Part shown: positions 33,844 through 42,635 of the stretch, in pieces
How the letters are laid out: every line of letters starts with the position of its first letter
Position numbering within the stretch: the first letter of the stretch is position 1
Assembly (NCBI GenBank): GCA_021108035.1
Contig: JAIORQ010000049.1
Coordinates: 58,433-122,432, forward strand
Length of the DNA stretch: 64,000 nt
Origin: Bacteroidales bacterium
GTDB taxonomy: Bacteria > Bacteroidota > Bacteroidia > Bacteroidales > JAADGE01
Reading direction: 5' to 3'
Notes under the pieces: model-generated
The model's database searches: none
Seen by the model: only the letters and a program-made list of their open reading frames with translations
Told to the model about the DNA's origin: nothing
Position numbers and translations under genes: made by a program

Positions 33844-35277
33844 TTATATTTTTAATTTTTCACCTTCAGATTTTGCTACTATAACTGCACCACAACTGTC
33901 ACTCCAAACATTTACAGAAGTTCTGAACATATCCAATATTCTGTCAACAGGAAGAATTAATGCAATTCCTGCCAGCGGAAGATCAACTGCTGTTAAGATA
34001 ATTGATATCATAAATAAACCTGCCATTGGTATTCCTGCAGCACCAATAGAAACTAATAATGCCGTAACAACAATAATTATTTGCTCAACTAAGCCGAGAT
34101 CATATCCGTATGCTTGTGCAATAAATAAAGCAGCTATTGCCTCATATAATGCTGTTCCGTCCATATTAACAGTTGCACCGAGAGGTAAAGTAAATCCGGA
34201 TATTTTATTTGAAACTCCTGACTTATTTTCTACTGACTCCATTGTTAAAGATAAAGTTGCAGCGGAAGATGAAGTTGAAAAAGCTGTTAATAATGCTGAT
34301 CTCATCGCTTTAAAATGTAACCACGGATTTACCTTTGCTATAAATTTTAAAAAGATCGGCAGAATAATAATTGCATGAAAAAAAAGTGCAATAAGAACAG
34401 TTAAAGAATACATTCCCAAAATACCGAGAAAGTTCAAAATTTGACCGGATTGATCAGCAACTTTTTCTGCAACCAGACCAAATACACCAAAAGGTGTAAA
34501 TATAATAATGAACATTGTTATTTTCATCATTACTTCAAAACCCGAATTGAAAAAATCGGTAAGAAATAATCTGGGTTTCGTATTTATCTTTGTTATGAAA
34601 AAACCGAATAAGATTGCAAAAAAGATAATTGACAGCATTTGGTTTTCTGTAAAAGCCGTAAATATATTTTCCGGTATTATGTTTAATAAAGTATCTTTAA
34701 GCGAATGACTTGAATGTTCAGAAATTTCAACAGTTCCTCCGTAACTTTTATCAATTCCGATTCCGGGCCTGATAATATTAACAAAAAACAGGCCTGCAAC
34801 AATGGCGGCAGTACTTGAAGCGAGATAATAAAGAATTGTTTTAAATCCCAATCGTCCTAAATTTCCGGCAGAACCGATATTCGTAATTCCTGAAATGATT
34901 GACATCAAAATTAATGGTATAATAACCATTTTCAATGCTTTAAGAAATATAATCCCCATCCAACTTATATAGCTTACAGGAGGATTATGCTTGGTTTTAT
35001 TTAATATTACTCTTTTTTGTTCTTCGCTGAGTTTTATATTCGGATATGATTCAATTATTTTTATAAAATCATTTTCAGGTTCCGGATTACTACCGATTTT
35101 GTTTTCAAGGACTGATAAAATATCATAAGACAGATTATATTCAGAACTTAATTCTTCAATTTTTTTATAAGATGTTGAAGTTACAAGATGTTTATTAGGA
35201 AAAATTATTCCGTAAATAACGGCAAGAAACAGTGCCAAAAGTATTTGCCAATGGATTGCAAATTTTTTCTTCTTCAT
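33844..35277 (-). CDS. Dicarboxylate/amino acid:cation symporter (GltP/DctA, SDF family)
   Basis: A 477-aa secondary transporter. The hallmark motifs are the serine-rich hairpin TAFSTSSSAATLSLTMESV, the cation-site GATVNMDGTALYEAIAALFIAQAYG, and the HP2-like SIGAAGIPMAGLFMISIILTAVDLP. After TM1 there is an unusually long polar insert of about 65 residues (around 30-95, SEYNLSYDILSVLENKIGS...) before the next helix. The substrate is probably glutamate/aspartate or a C4-dicarboxylate coupled to Na+ or H+; motifs do not decide between them. Confidence 0.93.
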   Translation of the reverse strand: MKKKKFAIHWQILLALFLAVIYGIIFPNKHLVTSTSYKKIEELSSEYNLSYDILSVLENKIGSNPEPENDFIKIIESYPNIKLSEEQKRVILNKTKHNPPVSYISWMGIIFLKALKMVIIPLILMSIISGITNIGSAGNLGRLGFKTILYYLASSTAAIVAGLFFVNIIRPGIGIDKSYGGTVEISEHSSHSLKDTLLNIIPENIFTAFTENQMLSIIFFAILFGFFITKINTKPRLFLTDFFNSGFEVMMKITMFIIIFTPFGVFGLVAEKVADQSGQILNFLGILGMYSLTVLIALFFHAIIILPIFLKFIAKVNPWLHFKAMRSALLTAFSTSSSAATLSLTMESVENKSGVSNKISGFTLPLGATVNMDGTALYEAIAALFIAQAYGYDLGLVEQIIIVVTALLVSIGAAGIPMAGLFMISIILTAVDLPLAGIALILPVDRILDMFRTSVNVWSDSCGAVIVAKSEGEKLKI

Positions 35278-35477
35278 TTGATTATTAATTTGATTTATAA
35301 TCTTCCGTAAAATTAAAAAAATATATTCTTTATTAAAAAAATCTTATTATTAGGAAGTATTTTATTCAGAATAAGTTGTATTTATTAAAAAAAAGTGAAT
35401 ATTTTTTTTTAAACATATAATTTTTTCTTAATTTTACGTTTTCTATTAAACACAGTTATAAAATAGACCAGCAAGTA

Positions 35478-35972
35478 ATGAAAATTTTTAAGTTTGTTAC
35501 ATATATTTTATTTTTTTCAATTGTATTTGTTTTCGGGTGCAGAAAAAATGATATTGCTCCTGAAAATTATTTTGAAATAAAAATAAATAATATTAATAAG
35601 AATTTTGTTGTTTACGAGACAACAATTGATAAAGGAATTACTATTATTGCTGCTCACGAGACAAATGATAATTCAAAAAAATCAATTATTATTACAATTA
35701 ATGCCGATGATATCGGTTCTTATAAACAAACATTTGATTACAAAACCGGAGTATCAATTTCTCAATGCGGGCTTACGTATAAAATCATATCAAAAGAAAT
35801 TGAGACTTCTCCAAGTTTTTTTATGTCATATGAGGGAGAAGTTGAAATAACTGAAATTGACAGAAAAAATTGTCATATTTCCGGAAGCTACGATTTCAAG
35901 CTGTATTCTGTTCCTGATAATAATCAACCATATAATATTTCCGGTAAGTTTATCAGAACTTCCTATAATTAG
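35478..35972 (+). CDS. Small lipoprotein of unknown function
   Basis: A 164-aa protein with signal MKIFKFVTYILFFSIVFVFGC (lipobox VFGC). The mature chain is beta-rich, with FEIKINNINKNFVVYETT, a NADDIGSYKQTF segment, and a central SYEGEVEITEIDRKNCHISGSYDFKL strand pattern. Bacteroidota have many such small lipoproteins whose C-terminal part reads 'G.v.it..d......sG.F.f'. No neighbour suggests a role: it faces away from the symporter and converges on the M16 peptidase. Confidence 0.75.
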   Translation: MKIFKFVTYILFFSIVFVFGCRKNDIAPENYFEIKINNINKNFVVYETTIDKGITIIAAHETNDNSKKSIIITINADDIGSYKQTFDYKTGVSISQCGLTYKIISKEIETSPSFFMSYEGEVEITEIDRKNCHISGSYDFKLYSVPDNNQPYNISGKFIRTSYN

Positions 35973-36017
35973 TGCCTAAAAGAAAACTCTGTAAAATTAA
36001 TAAATATTATTTATCAG

Positions 36018-37256
36018 TTAATTTATTGATTTATAGTAAATTATATTGCTGTTCTCTTTTTTAAAAATACTTCTTGCAGCATTTTTAATATCTTCGGCAG
36101 AAACATTATTATATTTTTCAATTTCATTATTTATCATAGAGGCGTCTCCCAATAACTCGAAATATGAAAGTCCCATTGCTTTATTTAAAACATCAGTTTC
36201 ACCAAAAATAAATTTCGATTCAATTTTATTTTTAACTTTTTGTAATTCTCTGTTATTTACTTTTTCAGAAAAGAACTTTTCAATTTCCGAATCAAGTTCC
36301 TTTTCAGCTTTTTTAAAACTTGTTCCGTTATTTAATTTACCTGAGAAAACGAATAACCCGTTATCAATATTTCCGGAAATATATGCATCTAAAGATGAAA
36401 ATATCGTTTTGTTTTTAATCAGAGATTGATAAAGACGGGATGAATCACCATTTGACAAAATGTCTGATAACAGGTCGATTGCATAAAAATCTTTATAAGA
36501 TCTTTCGCACATATGATAAGCTTTGTAATAAGAATCTATCGGTACATTTCTTTCAACCTCTAATATTCTTTGCTCCTTTTGTTCAGGTTCTTTCTTAAAA
36601 GTTCTTTCAGGAATCTTTCGAGATTCAATATCTGAAAACCATTTTTCAGTTAATTTTTTTATATATTGAAGCTCAAAATTACCTGCAATGGTTAAAACGG
36701 CATTGTTTGGAGCATAATGTTTATAAAAGAAGTCTTTTACATCTTGCATACTTGCATTTTCAATATGCGAAATATCTTTACCGATAGTTGCCCATTTGTA
36801 GGGATGTACTTTATAAGCGAGAGGTCTCATCAGCAACCAAAAATCTCCGTATGGTTGATTTAAATAGTTTTGTTTAAATTCTTCAATAACAACTTTTCTT
36901 TGAATCTCAAGACTTTTTTTCGTAAAAGCCAAGCTCTTCATTCTGTCTGATTCAAGCCAAAGTGCAGTTTCAATATTTTCTTTAGGTAAGGTGTTGTAAT
37001 AATTTGTATAATCGTTATTTGTAAAAGCATTATTGCTTCCTCCGGCTTCTTGCAAAGGCTTATCAAATTCAGGAATATTTGCTGATCCTCCGAACATTAA
37101 ATGTTCAAATAAATGTGCAAAACCTGTTTTGTCAGGGTCTTCATCTTTTGATCCTACATTATAAAGAATATTAACTGCTGCAATTGATGTGTTCGGATCT
37201 TTGTGGAAAATAACACGCAGTCCGTTATCAAGAGTGAACTTCTCAAAATTTATCAT
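36018..37256 (-). CDS. M16-family zinc peptidase
   Basis: A 412-aa insulinase/processing-peptidase-like protein with the inverted zinc motif HLFEH (H48, E51, H52) and a downstream third ligand at E125 or E126 in VVIEEFKQ. The N-terminal signature LDNGLRVIFHKDPNTSIAAVNILYNVGSKDEDPDKTGFAH is typical. There is no signal peptide, and the size fits the two-domain half-barrel of M16B enzymes that work as dimers. All catalytic residues are present. Confidence 0.93.
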   Translation of the reverse strand: MINFEKFTLDNGLRVIFHKDPNTSIAAVNILYNVGSKDEDPDKTGFAHLFEHLMFGGSANIPEFDKPLQEAGGSNNAFTNNDYTNYYNTLPKENIETALWLESDRMKSLAFTKKSLEIQRKVVIEEFKQNYLNQPYGDFWLLMRPLAYKVHPYKWATIGKDISHIENASMQDVKDFFYKHYAPNNAVLTIAGNFELQYIKKLTEKWFSDIESRKIPERTFKKEPEQKEQRILEVERNVPIDSYYKAYHMCERSYKDFYAIDLLSDILSNGDSSRLYQSLIKNKTIFSSLDAYISGNIDNGLFVFSGKLNNGTSFKKAEKELDSEIEKFFSEKVNNRELQKVKNKIESKFIFGETDVLNKAMGLSYFELLGDASMINNEIEKYNNVSAEDIKNAARSIFKKENSNIIYYKSIN

Positions 37257-37332
37257 TATTTGTTTGGCGTTTAGCGGTTTTAGATAATTTAATCTGATTT
37301 ATTAAATAATATATCTTATTTTCTGCTGTACA

Positions 37333-37379
37333 GGATTTTAAATCCCAAACAGTTTTCTTTCGGATTACAAATCCGAAAG
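37333..37379. repeat. Two palindromes in the M16/FabK-like gap
   Basis: GGATTTTAAATCC (37333-37345) and a perfect 10-bp hairpin CTTTCGGATT-ACA-AATCCGAAAG (37357-37379) follow each other and share the GGATT/AATCC word. The second is followed on the plus strand by AGCAGTTTTTTTT, but no plus-strand gene ends here, so a terminator role is doubtful. Confidence 0.6.
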
Positions 37380-37395
37380 AGCAGTTTTTTTTATT

Positions 37396-38346
37396 TTAAA
37401 ATGAAAATCTTACATGATTTAATTGTTGTTTAACGGTTTTATATTCTGATAATATATCATCAATTATATTTCTTACCGGTTTTATTTTATTTATTTGAGC
37501 TGATATTTGTCCGATTTCTAATTCTCCTTCGTGCAAATCTCCTTTAAACATACCTGATTTTGCTCTTCCTCTGCCTAATATATCTGCAAGTTGTTCTTTA
37601 GAAGCGCCTTCATTTTCTGCTTTCACAATTTCATCGGCAAATTTATTCATTATTAATCGAACAGGAACTAATTTCTTTAATAAAAGTTTGGTATCTCCTT
37701 CTTTCGCTTTTAATATTTCATTTTTAAAATCTATATGAGCAGAGGCTTCATCTGATGCAACAAACCTGCTTCCTATTTGTACTCCGTCAGCTCCCAAGAT
37801 CATTGCAGCCAGCATAGTTCTGCCTGTACCGATTCCTCCGGCAGCAATCAGAGGTTTTGCTGTTTTTGTTCTTACAAGAGGTATTAAACTCATTGTTGTT
37901 GTTTCTTCTCTGCCGTTATGACCTCCGGCTTCAAATCCTTCGGCAACAACGGCATCAACACCTGCAATATCTGCTTTTTCAGCAAATGTTGAATTTGCAA
38001 CAACATGCGCAACTTTAATTCCGTTTTCTTGAAGATGTTTTGTCCAAGTTTTCGGATTACCTGCTGAAGTGAATACTATTTTTACTCCTTCTTCAATAAT
38101 AATTTTTATGATATCTTCAGTTTGCGGATAGAGCAAAGGTACATTTACACCGAATGGTTTATCTGTTGCTTTCTTTGTTTTTTGGATATGTTCTTTTAAA
38201 ACTTCCGGATACATAGAGCCTGCACCAATTAATCCTAATCCGCCTGCATTACTGACAGCAGAGGCGAGTTTCCAACCTGAGCACCAGATCATACCACCTT
38301 GAATAATAGGGTATTGTATATTGAAAAGACTTGTTATTCTGTTCAT
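37396..38346 (-). CDS. FMN-dependent enoyl-ACP reductase II / nitronate monooxygenase-like protein
   Basis: A 316-aa TIM-barrel flavoprotein. Signatures are the N-terminal YPIIQGGMIWCSGWKLASAVSNAGGLGLIGAG, the active-site loop VVAEGFEAGGHNGREETTTMSLIP, the phosphate-binding PLIAAGGIGTGRTMLAAMILGADGVQIGSRF, and a helical C-terminus. The same fold serves FabK (NAD(P)H-dependent enoyl-ACP reduction) and nitronate monooxygenases. The AEGxEAGGHxG loop leans to FabK, but no fatty-acid gene is adjacent. The family is sure; the reaction is not. Confidence 0.85.
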   Translation of the reverse strand: MNRITSLFNIQYPIIQGGMIWCSGWKLASAVSNAGGLGLIGAGSMYPEVLKEHIQKTKKATDKPFGVNVPLLYPQTEDIIKIIIEEGVKIVFTSAGNPKTWTKHLQENGIKVAHVVANSTFAEKADIAGVDAVVAEGFEAGGHNGREETTTMSLIPLVRTKTAKPLIAAGGIGTGRTMLAAMILGADGVQIGSRFVASDEASAHIDFKNEILKAKEGDTKLLLKKLVPVRLIMNKFADEIVKAENEGASKEQLADILGRGRAKSGMFKGDLHEGELEIGQISAQINKIKPVRNIIDDILSEYKTVKQQLNHVRFSF

Positions 38347-38766
38347 GTTTTATAGTTGTATAACTGTTTAATTGTTTAGCTGTTTAATGTTTTTTTACAG
38401 GTCAATTTACTTATTTTCCGGTTCATTACAGCTTCCGAGCTATGAAGTATTAAATGCTATTCCTATTAATCCCTCTCCGGACAAACAAGAATGTGTCAGC
38501 ATTTTTAATTGACAGAAATCTGTTGCAAACTTAATATTTCTATTTTTTATAAAAAACTTTCCTTCTTTTCAATATTTTGGTTAAATCCTATTTTTAAATC
38601 AAAATACAGATTCAAAAAGAATGTTCCTGTTCGATCTTGTACTGTATCAGAATTATAACAAATTTTGTATGTTTAGGGCTAAATTTATTGCAAAATTATA
38701 TCTAATACTTAACGTTAGAATAGAAATAGTTATAATTTTGTATTTAATTTTTTAATTTTTAGTTTT
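38347..38766. other. Gene-free gap upstream of the beta-propeller gene
   Basis: This 420-bp gap has no supported gene. Near 38350-38390 there are loose GTTTAATTGTTTAGCTGTTTAAT words of the same style as other gaps. At 38732-38741 a TATAATTTTG sequence resembles a TAnnTTTG -7 box for the plus-strand gene starting at 38767, without a clear -33 TTTG. Confidence 0.45.
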
Positions 38767-41697
38767 ATGAGAAATTTATCTTTTACAATTTTATGTTTAA
38801 TTCTTTTTATTGGTGTATTTCAAGCAAAAAGCCAGAATAAGTCTGTGAGTAATGAAGAATTTAAAGTATTTAAACAAAAATTAATGAGGGGTGAGCAGGT
38901 CGATTATCAATATCTGGATCAAAATTCCGAATTATTAAATCAAAAAGGTTCTTTTGAAAGCAAAAACTTTGGAGATACTCCCGGTTTAAGTTGGGCAGGA
39001 CATTTTGGCGGTACAGGGAATGATAATGCAGAAGCCGTAGTATCAGATGATGCCGGAAATATTTATATAACCGGTAGTTTCTCAGGACAAATGTCATTTT
39101 CGGGAAATGATTATATTGCAACAGGAATAAGAGAAGCTTATGTTGCTAAATTTGATAATACAGGGAGCCTTGTTTGGTTAACACAAATTCCGGCAACAGC
39201 CGATAATACAACTTATTGCAATGATATTTGTATTGACGCATCCGGTAATTTATACGTAACAGGATACTATACCGGCGCAATTACTGTAGGAACAAGCAAT
39301 TTACCTGATGTAAATGAATACGCATTGTTTTATACAAAACTTAATAATCAAGGCGATTTATTAAATGGTGCTTATCACAGTGAGGATGAAAATGAAATCG
39401 GTTTATTTATTGATACTGACGACAGCGGGAATATATATATTACAGGAACAACAAACACGAACCTTGATTCAAGGCATGCATCATGGATTCTTAAGTTTAA
39501 TCAATCCGGAATTTTACTTTGGCAAATGGAACATGATGAAGGATTTAATGATCTAATTATCTATAATTCGAATATTTACTACACCGGAGTTATTCAAAAT
39601 GGTAACGATGGATACCTTGATGAAAATGTAATGCTTGCTATGCCTTATATTTACTACGATGTGTTTATTGCCAAGTCAGACCTTAACGGTGTTTTTGAAT
39701 GGGGTGTGGTAGCTTCTCACAGTACCGGAACGGATAGTTATGAAGCTTCTTTTGAAACAGATAATAGCGGAAACTTTTATATGACAGGTAATTACAGAGG
39801 TGATTTAACATTTGGGATATATTCTATAAGCGGTGGCGGTGGTTTTATTACAAAATTTGACGAATCAGGTAATTTCTTTTGGTTAAACCACTATGGTGAT
39901 GTTGGTGATTCTCCTGAACTTACTGTAGATGATTCCGGTAACAGTTATGTAGTAGAGGATGATTTAATGACAAAATATAATACGGATGGTATTGAGCAAT
40001 GGACAAATAGTTTTAATAATATCCCAAATTGTTATACAATAACATCATCCGATAAAATAATTACAGCAGGAAATAAAGACGGATTAGTCTTTGTTTCACA
40101 ATCTGATAATACTTTAAATGAAGAATGGATAAGCTTATTTGACGGAAACTCTGCAACAGGAAATGTTTTAGGTATGGTATCAGATAATTACGCTAATGTT
40201 TATACTTTAGGAGCAGTTTCAAATACAACAGATTATTTCGGAGAAGAAGTAAATAAAGGAACATTTATATGTAAGCAAGATGATTCCGGAAATGTAATCT
40301 GGCTGAATTTGTTTCCGGAAAATCTTTTGGCTTTTGGTTCAGTTGAGCAATCTTTGCATATTGATACTATAACAAATCATTTATACATTACCGGAGGATT
40401 TACAGAAGATTTAGTAATTCCCGGTGAAACAACTCTGACACCGGCAGAAAACGGCAGTATTTTTCTGTTAAAATATGACTTGGACGGAAATTATATTTGG
40501 TCTGTTCAAGAAGATTTTTTCAGTGAACAAGTTTCTGTGCTTACTGATAATTCTGGTAATGTTATTTTATCAGGCCTTTTTGAGAACACTGTTACAATCG
40601 GAACAACAGATTTAACTTCAGCAGGAAGTAAGGATGGCTTTATTGCAAAATATAATACTGACGGAAATTTTTTATGGGCAATGAGAGCCGGTGGTGAAAG
40701 CATTGAATATGTTGCTATAGTTTCAACAGATGCAAGTGATAATATTTATTTAACAGGAGAATTTATTTCCGAAAATGTAACTGTAAATGCTACCGGAATT
40801 ACTTTGCTTGAAGGAGACGGTAATATTCTTTTTGCAAAATTAGACAGCGACGGTAATGTGCTTTGGCTAACTTCACATGCCGGCAGCACAATTACTTTTC
40901 GTGATTATTATTGTTGGCCAACAGGAATTATAACAGATGCGGCAGGTTGCACATACATTAAAGGCCGGCACGGCGATTCTGTATATTTTAATGATATTAT
41001 ACTTACAAGTCCTTATAATAATTTTAGTTATTTTATTGCCAAATTTGACCAAAACGGTAATGCGATATGGGCAAATTCTATTAATGAGCATTCTAACGGT
41101 TCTGATTATAACCAATTTGATATAGATTATAACGGTAATGTTTATCTCGGAGCACAGGCGATAGATACTCTTAACTTTGGTGAAGATTTTGAATATGTTA
41201 ATTCAGGTAAAGAAGATTTATTTGTAGCTAAGTATAATACCAACGGCGACTTGATTTGGGTAAGAGCTATTCAAGGAAATGAAACGAGTTTGAACCGGAT
41301 ACAAAGTGTTGCAGTTTATGATACTACAAACATTTTCGCAGCCGGATATTTTGGTAATTATTTACATATTGGAAATGAAGAGTTATCATCTACCAATAAG
41401 CATGGCTTCATTGCAATGTTTGATACAGATATTTCCGGTATTAAAGAAGTATATAACAGGAATAATGAAGAATTTGTTATTTATCCTAATCCTTCAACCG
41501 GTTTAGTAACAATAAATATAAATTCCGAAATATCCGGTATTATTGAAATTATTAATATAACCGGACAAACGGTTCATTCAGTCAATATTACATCGGAAAA
41601 TATACAAATAGATTTATCAAATTCAGCAAAAGGTTTATATTTTGTAAAAATAAAAGCTGATAATTATTATAAAACGGAAAAATTGATTATTGATTAA
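38767..41697 (+). CDS. Secreted SBBP-type beta-propeller protein with T9SS sorting domain
   Basis: A 976-aa protein with a signal peptide (MRNLSFTILCLILFIGVFQAKSQ). More than ten repeats of the SBBP type follow (D.sGN.Yi.G.f.g......g........d.F..K.d..G...W), e.g. DDAGNIYITGSFSGQMSF. The C-terminal 75 residues form a type A T9SS sorting domain: VIYPNPSTGLVTININ...IIEIINITGQTVHS...GLYFVKIKADNYYKTEKLIID. It is presumably exported by the type IX system and attached to the surface or released. The ligand is unknown. porV, a T9SS component, is in the same window. Confidence 0.92.
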   Translation: MRNLSFTILCLILFIGVFQAKSQNKSVSNEEFKVFKQKLMRGEQVDYQYLDQNSELLNQKGSFESKNFGDTPGLSWAGHFGGTGNDNAEAVVSDDAGNIYITGSFSGQMSFSGNDYIATGIREAYVAKFDNTGSLVWLTQIPATADNTTYCNDICIDASGNLYVTGYYTGAITVGTSNLPDVNEYALFYTKLNNQGDLLNGAYHSEDENEIGLFIDTDDSGNIYITGTTNTNLDSRHASWILKFNQSGILLWQMEHDEGFNDLIIYNSNIYYTGVIQNGNDGYLDENVMLAMPYIYYDVFIAKSDLNGVFEWGVVASHSTGTDSYEASFETDNSGNFYMTGNYRGDLTFGIYSISGGGGFITKFDESGNFFWLNHYGDVGDSPELTVDDSGNSYVVEDDLMTKYNTDGIEQWTNSFNNIPNCYTITSSDKIITAGNKDGLVFVSQSDNTLNEEWISLFDGNSATGNVLGMVSDNYANVYTLGAVSNTTDYFGEEVNKGTFICKQDDSGNVIWLNLFPENLLAFGSVEQSLHIDTITNHLYITGGFTEDLVIPGETTLTPAENGSIFLLKYDLDGNYIWSVQEDFFSEQVSVLTDNSGNVILSGLFENTVTIGTTDLTSAGSKDGFIAKYNTDGNFLWAMRAGGESIEYVAIVSTDASDNIYLTGEFISENVTVNATGITLLEGDGNILFAKLDSDGNVLWLTSHAGSTITFRDYYCWPTGIITDAAGCTYIKGRHGDSVYFNDIILTSPYNNFSYFIAKFDQNGNAIWANSINEHSNGSDYNQFDIDYNGNVYLGAQAIDTLNFGEDFEYVNSGKEDLFVAKYNTNGDLIWVRAIQGNETSLNRIQSVAVYDTTNIFAAGYFGNYLHIGNEELSSTNKHGFIAMFDTDISGIKEVYNRNNEEFVIYPNPSTGLVTININSEISGIIEIINITGQTVHSVNITSENIQIDLSNSAKGLYFVKIKADNYYKTEKLIID

Positions 41698-41719
41698 GCT
41701 AAACAGTTTCAAGATTAAA

Positions 41720-42400
41720 TTAATCTACAGGAGGCCAAATAGCACTGATTTCCGGATTTCCTTGTAAATAGACAACCCATAATTTGTCATTAGGTCTTCT
41801 GTATCTGTTGTTGCTGTTCCAAGCTCCTGCTTTTGTTGCTGTAATTAGTTTCCCTGAATTAGTTTCAAATTCATATTCTAAAAACCATGGATGTCTTCCG
41901 TTGACTGTTTGTGAAGTATCTTTAGAAATATTAATTAAAACACCTTCAGCTTTTACTCCGTATTCTAATGCTGATAATTTTTGATTTGCCTTTTTCAGAC
42001 CGTATCTCATCATAAAAATACCAATAATCGGAAAAAGAATTGTCCAGAAAAAAGGAACAGTAAAAAAGAAACCTAACATAAAATGTATATTCCTGTATTT
42101 CAATTTTCTGACATATATTTTGGGAATAATTCGGGGTGAATTTCCCGGTGGGGTTCCTTTATCTAATCCTTTATTGCTGTGAGGTATTGCAGGTAAGGGA
42201 CCTCCGCAATTTTTGCAATTTGTTTCATCAATAACTTTATTAAATGTTTTACACCAAGGGCATTCTAATTGAACAGCTTCTTGAACAAATTCCGGAACTC
42301 CGTCTTTATTTTTATCAACTATTAGAGGTGTGTTGCAATTAGAACAAAATTTTCCGGCAGTGTTTTTAGTTCCGCATTTATGACAATAAATATATTCCAT
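41720..42400 (-). CDS. Membrane protein with two N-terminal zinc ribbons
   Basis: A 226-aa protein. The N-terminus has two CxxC...CxxC zinc ribbons (CHKCGTKNTAGKFCSNC at 6-22 and CPWCKTFNKVIDETNCKNC at about 48-66). A Pro/Gly linker, one or two membrane segments (about 108-135, FMLGFFFTVPFFWTILFPIIGIFMMRYG) and a C-terminal beta domain (EGVLINISKD...WFLEYEFETNSGKLITA...VVYLQGNP) follow. That last part resembles the DUF3592-type membrane-associated beta domain. The function is unknown. Confidence 0.78.
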   Translation of the reverse strand: MEYIYCHKCGTKNTAGKFCSNCNTPLIVDKNKDGVPEFVQEAVQLECPWCKTFNKVIDETNCKNCGGPLPAIPHSNKGLDKGTPPGNSPRIIPKIYVRKLKYRNIHFMLGFFFTVPFFWTILFPIIGIFMMRYGLKKANQKLSALEYGVKAEGVLINISKDTSQTVNGRHPWFLEYEFETNSGKLITATKAGAWNSNNRYRRPNDKLWVVYLQGNPEISAIWPPVD

Positions 42401-42440
42401 ATCATATATGATTAGTTTAGAGGCATATAAAAATTATTTG

Positions 42441-42539
42441 GGCTGTAGTTTAGAATAATTGAATAGTGAAATAAATAACTTTTAAGCGGTTTGCACCGCT
42501 TAAAGGTTATTGTAATCACAATTATTCTAAACCACAGCC
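42441..42539. repeat. 99-bp nested inverted-repeat element
   Basis: The outer arms 42441-42461 and 42519-42539 are 21-bp reverse complements with one mismatch. The inner arms 42474-42490 and 42495-42511 are 17-bp reverse complements with one G-T pair around loop TTGC (core AGCGGT-TTGC-ACCGCT). The outer arms are AT-rich and the inner tip GC-rich. This could be a miniature mobile element or a structured RNA between two divergently oriented or unrelated genes. Confidence 0.7.
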
Positions 42540-42635
42540 GTTAATTGATAACAAATTGTATCTTTTTTTCAAATATAGTAAAATAAAAGTAATAAATGTA
42601 TATCTTCATTACTTTTGGCATGCCTGAACAGACTT

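Noticed and set aside
37357..37389. A plus-strand terminator at the CTTTCGGATT hairpin
   Set aside because: No plus-strand gene ends nearby, and for the minus-strand genes the required T-run is missing.
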